Shown: positions 49,747 through 59,691 of the stretch, piece after piece | Layout: the number at the start of each line of letters is the position of its first letter | Numbering within the stretch: position 1 is the stretch's first letter | Origin: Triglochin maritima | Lineage: Eukaryota; Streptophyta; Magnoliopsida; Alismatales; Juncaginaceae | DNA: 64,000 nt | Direction of reading: 5' to 3' | Assembly (NCBI GenBank): GCA_963682175.1 | Contig: OY821784.1 | Coordinates: forward strand, 36,313,621 to 36,377,620 | The notes under the pieces: generated by a model | Databases searched by the model: none | What the model saw: only the letters and a program-made list of their open reading frames with translations | Told to the model about the DNA's origin: nothing | Translations under genes and position numbers: made by a program

Positions 49747-50118
49747 TCTGTTGTACCGTACTCTTAGTATTTGCATTTATATTTGTTTATCTGTTGTACG
49801 CTTAGTATTTGTGTTTCCTTATCTGTTGTACGCTTAGTATTTGCATTTATATTTGTTTATCTGTTGTACGCTTATTATTTGTATTTGTGTTTGTTTTTGC
49901 TAACATGTCGTACGCTTATTGTTTGTATTTGTGTTTTGCTTATCTGTTGTACCCTTATTATTTGTATTTGTGTTTGATAACCTTTCGTACTATTATATAT
50001 AATGCAAATAAAGCAAACATATCAAAACATATTACATAATAAAGCAACACTATATAATGTACAAACATATCAAAACATATTACATAATTATACAAACATA
50101 TCAAAACATATTACATAA
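49747..50118. repeat. Tandem repeats between the convergent MULE genes
   Basis: Six or so copies of a CTGTTGTACGCTTATTATTTG-like core (49747-49977), then three copies of ACAAACATATCAAAACATAT followed by TACATAAT (50012-50118). They form the shared 3' region of two converging transcripts and overlap the end of the OTU frame at 50101. Confidence 0.8.
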
Positions 50119-50390
50119 TTGTTGCCAATATGCTATCCTATTTTGGTACTCCAGCTCCCATCCAATAACACTCTCATCTCGTATTTGATACCACAGAGTC
50201 GCTATAGGAGGTACGGGGAATCCCTCATTCAATTCCAAACGAATGTAATGAGCGTAACTCCCTAAATGAGCAATAATCAACTCTCTGCACGGTCTCGTCA
50301 CGGTAGGCGGACTCTCCCAAGGTAGAACTGTAAGACATGGGTACAACGAACCATCATTTCCGAGAGAGAAGAACATAACTGCACACTTGT
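50101..50390 (-). pseudogene. C-terminal part of the OTU domain, out of frame
   Basis: The open frame YKCAVMFFSLGNDGSLYPC through GSYAHYIRLEL (the probable catalytic His segment) to QNRIAYWQ continues the OTU domain, but lies one base out of frame with the transposase-OTU exon. The frames join at a TTT run (50391-50393) where one extra T would explain the shift. Confidence 0.6.
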
Positions 50391-53230
50391 AAATTTGCAA
50401 TGGGAAACAAGTCCGTCCACGTCTCCATATAGTGATTCTCGCCACAAGGTCCCCCGCCCCAATTAATCCGGTGACGAGCCTCCGCCACACCGTCGTAGTA
50501 TACGTGCTCATAAAAAGATGGGTTCGCAGCTATCTCATTTGAAATCGAACGACGGGCGAGTTGCCAATTGTCTTCACCACCGTGGAAAACATCGGCGACA
50601 CATCGAAATCCACAGTTTCCATCAGCACGTACATCATTCCACTGGTGTAGGAATGGCATAATGATTCCTGGAATTCTATCTCCATATGGGAAGTCGTCTA
50701 CGTCAGCCCGCCCAGTCACTACAATATGAACAAAAAATACAGTTAGATATAATAACAAAAGATACATATTTACTGAAATAAATAACAAAATTATAATAAT
50801 AATAAATATAAGGATGGTATACCTGATCCTCCTCTCACAGACGAAGAACCAGAAGATCGACCACGACCTTTGCTTCCACTACTGGAAGAACGACCACGAC
50901 CTCTACTCCCACTACCTGAAGATCGACCACTACCTCGCTCTGCATACTCAAACGCACTAGGGTCCCGTCGTGTCGACTTTCCCCTTGGTCGACCTCGTAG
51001 CTTTGTTTTTACTGCAGGCTCTTTCAAATTCGAATGTTCGGGGTGTAGCTGCTCGAATAAAACCCGAGAGGCAGATCGAATTACGGTAGGGTCACTTCCT
51101 GCAATCTCATCAACCAGACTGCGAAAATGTTCGGCGTCTTGAGCTGCCTGAGACACAAACTCTGCGTTCCCGGCTCCTTCCCCAATGACAAGTGTCCTCC
51201 AGAACGAATGAATCTGCTCTAAGTAAATTCCGTTTTCTGATTCAAGACATCCACGGATGGTACATGCGCAAGGTATCCCATGAGAAGTCAGAAAAGCGCA
51301 CTCGCAACGATATTCAACTTCATCATCTAACTGTTGCATTCTCTTCACCTCCTGACTCAGCAACTGCAAACAGTGATGCGAAACTCTACCATTTATGTGA
51401 CGATATAGAGCATGTCCGAAATTAGTCAAATTTCGCCGTCTCGAGTCTTCAAGAAAGTTTCGAATATTCGTCAGCTGCATTTCAGTAGCCGCGTTGACGC
51501 GCTCGAAAAGAGTGTCCAGAGCTGCAGTCGATGTAGAAATCCACTCTTTTAGAGCCGAATGAGCACTTTCGACCCTACAATTCGTGGTGTTCCCAAAATG
51601 AAGGACTTTGTTCGTCCAATTCAGCACAAACTTTTCTTTATGCACCAACCACGTGGTGTCCAGATACTCCGTGATAGCCGGCCACGATCTATACAAATCT
51701 TTCAGAGCATACACAGCTCTATCATACTCGGCTTCTGAAGTAGAAAGCATGATCTTCCTCCATCTTCCACGCCTCAAAGTCTCTGCCATCTCCTTATTCT
51801 TGCCGAATATGTGGTACGCGTAATTCAATACGTCTTTGTTGATGTGCCATGTGCAGAGTAAATGAGCAGAGTCTGGAAAAACCTCTCTCACTGGTCGCAT
51901 AAGGCCTAACTCCCGGTCTGTTATTATTGCAGTCGGGCTGACAGTCCCCAATAACAGATCTCTCAACTTCTCCATCACCCACAAATAACTGGAGTAAGAT
52001 TCATCCATCAAAATCGCATATCCAATAAGGAAATTCATGTTTGCTGGTGTGACCCCAATCATTTCGAACAAAGGCATCTTATACTTGTTCGTCTTGTAAG
52101 TCGAATCCATGCAGATAACGAAAGGATATGTCCGCAACAACTGGACTGACGTCGGATGTGCCAAAAAAGCGTGAGTGACGACATCAGTTTCTGGATCCGC
52201 CATAATCCAATGTAAGTACTCACACTGCACTGCTTGGTAGAGAAACTGCTGGACGGGATTCCGATCTTCAGATTTTGTCCTCCTCATGTAATCTCTGAAA
52301 TTATAAATATGCCTTTGATTTGGATTGTCCTCCGGGAATTTTTCTTTTACTGCCTTCAAGATGTTCCGTGGTTTTGCTTGCGCCTCTGTCATATCACGAA
52401 CAATCTTCTTCGCCCCAGAACTTAGACCACTAATTTGACGATGACCCTCTGGATAAACTGTCAGTCTGTGGTTGTGATGTCCGTGACCACTATTAAAAAC
52501 CACAACCCATCCATCACGATCCCGTCGCTCCACCACTTTTATTAAGAAACGGCAACCGCAACCCTTTCTTTTGGTGTTTCTTCGAAGTGCAGTATCCATA
52601 TCCCGAGACTCCATTTGATTTCGCCGGTCGCATCTCAAATAACAATCCATCCGACTATCTGATCTTGTTTTGTACGACGACACGACCAAAAAAAACCCAG
52701 CTCCGATAGCTACTTGTTTGGCCCATTTACATGCTTCATCGATTGTTGCAAAGATTTGTGTAGTTTGAAATAACTCACTGTAATCCACTCCATCACCACC
52801 GAAATCTGGAACCTACAAAAATAAAATCAAAATTAAAAAAATAAAAAAATAAATTCGAAATTAAAAAATTTAAAAAATAAACTCGAAATTAAAAAAACAA
52901 AAACAAAATCAAAAAAAAAGGCGTCTGTGTTAGACGCCTGCCCCATGGATGGGGCGTCTGTGTTAAACGTCTTCCCCAACGGTAAGGCATCTGCGTAGGA
53001 CGCCTGACCGAAGGGAAGGGCGTCTACTACAGACGCCTTACCCATGGGGAGGACGTCTACATAAGACGCCTCTCCCATTGCGTAGGCGTCTGCGTTAGAC
53101 GCCTAGGCCATGGGGAGGGCGTCCTACGCAGACGCCCTCACCATGGGGGAGGCGTCTAATGCAGACGCTCGGCCCAAAATTTGCCCCGCGCCAGGCTTAC
53201 CTTACCCGATGCATCACCCTCGCCAGACAT
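50354..53230 (-). CDS. MULE transposase spliced in frame to an OTU cysteine-protease domain
   Basis: Exons 53230-53201, 52812-50823 and 50718-50354 give 794 residues. N-terminal zinc-finger-like region (about 30-130, CxxH/HHNH elements); MULE/DDE domain with FVICMDSTYKTN (Asp246), AIITDRE (Asp309), LLCTWHINK (Cys330, His333) and NCRVESAH (Glu425); SWIM-type finger CECAFLTSHGIPCAC (about 513-527) with Cys in place of the usual last His; AT-hook-like LRGRPRGK (about 615); an RGRGRSSGS-rich linker; then exon 3 with the OTU active site RADGNCGF (Cys709). The exon 2-3 intron (50719-50822) is GT-AG, phase 1. Without splicing, the transposase would stop after seven more codons. OTU enzymes cleave ubiquitin-like proteins. 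The frame ends early because of a shift near 50392. Confidence 0.82.
52920..53170. repeat. Right array of GC-rich hairpin palindromes
   Basis: Seven units, period about 34-37 bp, in the first intron of the transposase gene: arms GGCGTCT and AGACGCC around five bases, separated by spacers containing CCATGG(GG). Same architecture as 47199-47420, but the loops and spacers differ. Confidence 0.85.
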
Positions 53231-53322
53231 TTTCGTGGTGTTTTTACTGATAAATTATGAATATACAAGACCATATGCCTTATTTATAGACACGGGACGA
53301 TATGGGTATTAAATATATTGTT

Positions 53323-53386
53323 AAGGGCAATTTGGTAATTTCAAGGGGCGATTTAAGTAGTTTTGGGGCGACGTTTAGTAGTTCCC
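53323..53386 (-). repeat. Right terminal inverted repeat of the MULE
   Basis: Reverse complement of 46952-47015 with five mismatches, all in the outer 30 bases. Followed by AATCCCTA. Confidence 0.9.
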
Positions 53387-53865
53387 AATCCCTATCATAC
53401 GAAAATCGTTTTCCTTCTTCTGTTCACCATTTTTCAAAAATACTATTTCAAAAGTAGTTGTAACATCTTAGCCTAACCAAGGTAAATAAAATAGTTAACT
53501 TTAATTTAAAACATAAGTAGATGTGGGCTTAACTGAAATAAAAGGTTGTTTTGGAGAAGATGGTTTGTTTTGCTTTAGTCGCCGCCGTCGTCTCCGGCTT
53601 CTTCTCATCTTCTTCTATTGTTGGTTTTGACTAAGGTATGCAAGGGTTCTAGTGGGTAGAAACCAAATCCACTTTTTGTTTGGATTAGAACTTCAATGAT
53701 TTGGGCAAGACCATAGTTGTGAGGAAATTAGTGAGGATCAAGACTTGATTTTCTAGTTTTTGTCGTTTTTCCCTGAATCTTATGGTTCTTAAGTTAAAAA
53801 GAGGGTTAGATGAAGTTTCTCTTCTTGGTTATGTATGATTTTCATCTTTGTTAGAGGGAAGAAAA

Positions 53866-54091
53866 TATGAAATGCTTGTAGATGAATTAAACATAAAATC
53901 AGTAATTAGTGCATATTTGTATGTTGGTTAAGTTCTGAAAATTTCTGTTGCATGTGTAGTTTTGGAAATTTAAGGTACTATGAAATGCTTGTAGATGAAT
54001 TAAACATAAATTCAGTAATTAGTGCATATTTGTATGTTGGTTAAGTTCTGAAAATTTCTGCTGCATGTGTAGTTTTGGAAATTTAAGGTAC
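53866..54091. repeat. 113-bp direct tandem repeat, two copies
   Basis: Copies begin TATGAAATGCTTGTAGATGA and differ at two or three positions, so the duplication is recent. Confidence 0.9.
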
Positions 54092-54352
54092 TATTTTCCT
54101 TAATTTGAGATGTTTTATTTGTTGATTTCAAGTGTAGGTTGAGATTCATATTTGAAATGTGTGATGTATATTACGTAGTGGTAAAAATGTTTTATTGATA
54201 TCATTGTTTTATACAAATGAAGTGATTATTGGTTGAAACATATGATTCCATTTTATTCGCTTTTGTTAAGGGTTTTTCATTGTTAAATGAAAGAATAATA
54301 TTTTTGCATATTAAAATAAGATTATGATAACTGAATTGTCTGCGACTACTGG

Positions 54353-54402
54353 CTCTTCGGAGCATACTCGCTCTTCGGAGCATACTGACTCTTCGGAGCA
54401 TA
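54353..54402. repeat. 18-bp tandem repeat, about 2.8 copies
   Basis: Unit CTCTTCGGAGCATACTSG, with the CTCTTCGGAG part itself able to pair. Confidence 0.85.
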
Positions 54403-55306
54403 GGCCGACGGGCTGGCCCGACCGGGCAACTAAATCCCAAGTGGATCGTGTGGCAACAATAAGTCCACAAGACTCATATCTGATGTCAACTGATTGATAC
54501 AGGTAGCGTATGAGGGCCCCACAAGAGTCTAATATTAGATTTATTTGGAAATTTAAAATATTGAGTGTGAGGTTGGCTTGTACGTTGACCGAAGACCGCA
54601 ATGTGCCTGTGGTAGAGTGGTCCGGGTAAATATTAATTAATTTTCTGGATTAATCTGAACTGAATTCGAACCGTGGTGGATCAAAAATGATGATTTGAAA
54701 TAGACGATTGATTTTTTGTGTGTTATGCATTGTAATGCATGTAATTATTAAGGTATGGATTTGATGACATTTTTCTTGTTGCTCAATTTTGCCTGAAATC
54801 GAATTCTGAGAATTATATTTTTTTATTTTAACTCATGTTATTGTATTGTTTTAATGGATTATTTGGAATTATTTGAACAAATCTCTGTAGCCTAACCTAA
54901 ATAACCAGGTGGATATTGCTTGCATACTGTGTCTTTAATTTGAAAGACTCAGACGGTTTATTCTGTCTTTCTTGCAGATCTTGAAGAAGAATAGTTTCGT
55001 TCTGGCTAGCATTTGTGTGAGCATATAGTTTTTGCGGGTGGACAATATTGACTGGTTGTACATGTGGAACCGTTTTCTGGCTGTGTATTTGTTGATAGAG
55101 TTTTTGGGTTCTATTGTGTCAGGAATTTTTGTAACTAAATCCTATGTAAATTTGTTAAATATTCTACAGGTTTTTGTATTGTCCCACCTTAATATATACT
55201 TAGATATATATTACTGACCGGTAACATCTTGAATTTCGTTTTAAAAATAAAAGAATTTGTTTGTTCGCTTCGGTATTTTATTGTTGAATTCAGGATGTTA
55301 CAGTAA

Positions 55307-55901
55307 TCGTATTTTCGTATGATAGGGATCGTGGATCCACAATACCAGCTAACAGTAGGCAGAACCTAGAGAGGGGTCGTATCAAAATTTTGAGTTATCA
55401 AAGATATGCTATGCGGATGATTACAATTTTCTGATTGCTCGTGCAAATCGATAATTTTAACACATCCATATATGTTCTGTTACTGTTCTAAAACTTAATT
55501 TCATTTTTTTACGCATCAAATCTTGGTTTGATACTCCAACTTTATTATACATCTGAAGTGGTTAATTTAATTCATATCTTATGGTTCTCTTATTTTTTAG
55601 TATACACATTCACACTCGAGTCAGATTTTTGATATGTCAAATCACCGATAAAAACTTATATATCCGATTTTGTGCACCTTCCTGAATCCTCTCGAGTGTG
55701 TTTAATTGAAATATCACACAATTGATATATCAGAAGGTGTATGTGTCTTTTACCTATTTTTTAATTTTTGTCAATTTAATTGATAAAAGCGATCTTTTTC
55801 AAGAAACGATTGTAATGAACTTGATATCTTAATAGATGATTGTATCAACAACGGAATGGTGTAACCGTGATAACATAAGTTTGTCATGATTCCTATGTCA
55901 C
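55307..55901. other. Unassigned spacer
   Basis: Starts with an inverted copy (55318-55339) of the sequence just right of the MULE (53388-53408). The rest shows no recognisable gene. Confidence 0.4.
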
Positions 55902-56689
55902 AACGAGACATGAACATAATGTCATATTATTTAAAATAGTTTTGTCCCACAGAGTTTTACTTGACAATATTTTTAACGAGACAGACTAAAAAAATGTATA
56001 ACAAACGATGATTATCCAAAGAGAAGTGTTATGAAATAACAAATATATTATATGGATGAATCACATTGTCTTTTGATGTTATAACTTCTTGTAACCTCCA
56101 CATTCAAATGCAATATAATTTTCTCATTGATGTATATTATATGTCTTATTCAATATTAGCTTGTTATTGTATTGTAACATTTATGTATGTTGCCTATATA
56201 GAGAAATTTATTGTATTATTTATGAGTTAGCAATGAAATTTTTCATCATTCTCTCTCAAATCTCCGTGTATCTTTATTTCATAACATATTACAACTTATT
56301 GGTTTTGAGTTTTGAGCAAAACTCATTTCCATAGATTAAGGTCAAATACAACTAACTTCTTCCTGTTTTCATTCCTGCAACGTTTTACTTTATAACACAT
56401 AAATAAATTGATATGCATATTTACGGCAAGGTACGAGCTTTATTCAATTTGTCATCTTATAAATGGGTATGTTACAATCTTATTTATGGCTACGTTGCCA
56501 TCTTATTTTGAATCCTACATATTGAAAATCTTACAAGATTACGACACCAACAGTACACAACATTCTAATTACCAAAAATAGTAAATCATTTTTAACAAAA
56601 AATAGCATCCGATATTCTACGCAGACATGCATGCATGCATCGATTTAAATTCTTGATTCCAAAAATAGCACCCTCACTTACGCACCATT

Positions 56690-57253
56690 TCATATATATA
56701 GATTCTGGATTCCATCGATGTCATCCTGTGAAAGCTTCACTTTTCTGGTTCCACTGCGTATGGTTGGATACATGATGGCTTCTTCACTATTAGTGTGTCC
56801 GAGCCCAAGCACGTGTCCAATCTCGTGCACCACCACTGATTCCAAGTCATGGTTCGACGGCGACAACTCCGGCGGGTTCCCATCCTCTGCCGACGCCACC
56901 CAAGTCTCCTGTCCATCGACGTGCAGCCGCCCGTTTTCCGGGGCAAAGGCGTGGGCTAGTATTCCCCCTGGTCCGTCGAATGGGGACCCGTCGCCGTGGT
57001 CTCCTTGGAAGAATCCAATTTTTATGTCGGCCTCGGCATCTGACTGAGACTCCGAGAAGGAAAATTGGGAGACTTCTGACCATCGAGCGAACGCACGCAC
57101 ATAAACCTGATTGAAAATAACATTTATATATGAAGTTTATGTTACAACAATGTAAGTAACAATTTTAAGTTGTTGTTGGTCTTCCAGGAGATGTAGGTGT
57201 TGACCCATAACATCATGCCTAATCATTTCATTAAAATATGAGAGTTACGTATT

Positions 57254-57298
<45 letters not shown>

Positions 57299-58141
57299 CT
57301 TAAAGAAAACTAATACTTGGGCTAGAGGTGGTGGATTCAATTCAATCTACTATAAATTAACAGTAGAAATGAATTTTTTGAGATTACTCTTTTTCCATCA
57401 AGACATTTTTCTTTGTCACAACATTATGGCTAGTATGATCAGTTCACATAAACTTCATTAGGCCCGCCACCTTTTCTTTAAACCCTAAATTCATTTCGTC
57501 ACAAACTATATGGTGAACGTAATTCCATACAGGAATGTTCACTTAATACCATATGAGTTTAGTTCTTTTGTCTTGTCCATTTCTTAAAATTGAAGACCAA
57601 ATTTGGTATAGTGAAAAATAAGTGGATATATACAATTCTATTGACAGAAGTAACATACCTGTTGAAGTACAGGGGACGGTATAGGAACATCTGGGGTGGA
57701 GGAGAAGGCATAGGTCAACTCTCGCTTGTTCCACTTGGGTTGTCCGTCGAAGTAAGTGTACAAATTCCGTCCCCGGACCGTCACATTTGCATCGTTTACG
57801 ACATCAGGAACCCCACAACGTGGTCGGGACAATTCATCGATCGTCGTACGATCAAGGATCCCAGTGGGGTTGAGGTGGAAATTGTTTTGGTAGGTAAGAA
57901 TGGCCTTATGAAGATCATCGTCGAAGTCATCGGTGAAGTCACCCCCAGAGGGGATGTAGCCGAAGTGATTGAGATGGTGCTTGATGGCACCAATGCCAGG
58001 GCGACGGTCACCCTTTTGACAACCATATAGGTTTTCGGAAGCGTCCCATTTCAACTTGCGAGCCGAGGAGAGAAGAGTGGTAGTTGTTAGGAAGAAGAAA
58101 ATTAAGAAAAACAAAGCGAAAGTAGTGTTGTAAACACTCAT
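56690..58141 (-). CDS. Matrix metalloproteinase (MMP3 of this window), duplicate of MMP2
   Basis: Exon 1 runs 58141 down to 57659 and exon 2 runs 57106 down to 56690: 299 residues. The only protein difference from MMP2 that I see is Gly117 to Asp, a few residues after the cysteine switch (PRCGVPDVVND). Signal peptide, switch, HEIGHVLGLGH, Met-turn and stop position are unchanged, and the 552-bp intron with its AT tract is conserved. Both copies therefore look functional and soluble. The promoter copy has a shorter TATA box and roughly 230 additional upstream bases. Confidence 0.9.
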
Positions 58142-58232
58142 TTCTTTTCCTCTATATATTGAAATCCACTCTTGATCCAATAATATTGTTGTGAGTTTTA
58201 GTATACTGATTAATATGGGCAACTTTGGAGGG

Positions 58233-58240
58233 TTTATATA
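58233..58240 (-). promoter_or_regulatory. TATA box of MMP3
   Basis: TATATAAA on minus, about 92 bp before the ATG, one TA unit shorter than at MMP2. Confidence 0.6.
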
Positions 58241-59591
58241 GGAAGAGGAGTGAACGAAGTATTGACTGGTTTATACATATTTTCCAAACAAGTCTTCTCC
58301 CAAGGTAGCTAGAATGATGAGTTGATTAGGCGCGCAGACGACTTCCAATAAGAACGTGTACAGTACGTGTGAAATTGTGAATGAGAATAAGTGGAAAAGT
58401 ATTTGTTTAGACTTAGTAATTGTGTGGAGTCTTGCACTAAACTATCATATATCGTATGCATGTATCAATAGACCCCATCGAGCATATATTTGGAACACAA
58501 AAAATATATCGTGTGATTAAGGGTACGCATGCAAGGGGAGAAAGTAATGGAATGCCGTATTGACCTTGTTTGTTGCGAGTTCGATTACTTCCGCTTCGAG
58601 TTCGGAAAGCTATACTGGTCAAGGTCTAGCATGGGGAAAGTATTCTTGTGGAACTTATAAAATGACATTTGTGGCCTATTGACCTTGACCTATGCTTTTG
58701 CTCGAAGTACGAAATGGAGCAACGGGTACGTGTGTAAATGGATACGTTTTATTTAATCCGTATTCGTATCCGATCTGAAATTTTAAGGATATGTATACAA
58801 ATTTATAATATCCGTATTTGTTTTATGTGGAATTAGATATGATGTTTTTGTATTTGCAGATGATCAGCCTCCAAACACGGATTAGAAAATTGATATGGAT
58901 ACGAGTTTTGTATTCGTACGTAGAGATGATCCATATCCAGATCTGGACTACAAAATAAAAATGGATACAAGCATAACTATATAGATGATCAGTATATGTA
59001 CCTTTTACGCCAATAACAATATATATTGTTTTATATCACTAACAATATTGATATTCATTTTTATATCCGATATGTATCCGAATGTACGGATGGTTTATAT
59101 CTGATCTATGTCTGTACCCATTTTGGGTGGATAGGCATGGATACAAATTTTTGCTATCTGCGTATGATTTGTATCCCTATATGTATCCGATTTTGAAAAT
59201 GGATATCCTCATATCCTTATTGTTTGCACTCCTAAGGGGAGACTAAAATGTTCAATTACGTTGTCAGACCAACTAAATTAATTAAATTGGTAAATCTCTT
59301 GTATTAACTATTAATTGACTATTATTTGCATAGTCTTGTGAATTCTAAATCAAGCAAATATATCCTATCAAACAAATTCTTACTAATTTGGCAGATCATA
59401 CATTGAATCTAGACCATTTTAAACCCTACTTGCAAGACAATTTCACACTTCTCCTCTCATATTGTTATGTCATAACCCTTGATTAGTGGGTTAATTGGTG
59501 CTTAGGTGGCTGATTGGAGGGAATTGGATCGGACGGCTGAGATTGGTTAAGGAGAGGTGTATATAAGGTTGAGTTATCTCTCTCTTCTCAC

Positions 59592-59633
<42 letters not shown>

Positions 59634-59691
59634 GCTCGTTCTCTCTCTCTAAAACTCATTTCTCTTCCAGCAAATCGGACCGCCGGAAAGT

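Larger units (their letters stand above)
46952..53386. mobile_element. MULE carrying PMD and transposase-OTU genes
   Basis: A 6435-bp element with 64-bp terminal inverted repeats (46952-47015 and 53323-53386, five mismatches) and direct flanks AATCCCTA. Two genes run inward from the TIRs and converge: a PMD protein (+, 47099-49709) and a MULE transposase fused by splicing to an OTU domain (-, 53230-50354). Both first exons are tiny (18 and 10 codons) and begin ATGTC about 90-150 bp inside the TIR. Both first introns hold a GC-rich palindrome array. The convergent 3' ends are made of short tandem repeats. MULEs with transposase plus an accessory protein are known; I do not recall this combination with these arrays. 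Confidence 0.9.
53459..55306. mobile_element. LTR-like insertion, TGTAACATC...GATGTTACA
   Basis: 1848 bp with 9-bp inverted ends and near-matching flanks GTAGT/GTAAT. It contains a 113-bp direct repeat and an 18-bp triplet repeat but no retroelement gene. Probably a solo LTR of another family. Orientation is undecidable because both ends read TGTAACATC. Confidence 0.6.
55902..59687. repeat. MMP block duplication, copy 2
   Basis: Copy of 25126-28678, ending at CCGCCGGA; four filler bases (AAGT) then join it to the duplicate of 12849 onward. It includes the Copia 3' end with LTR (56027-56286) and a CT microsatellite (about 59597-59632) longer than in copy 1. Confidence 0.9.
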
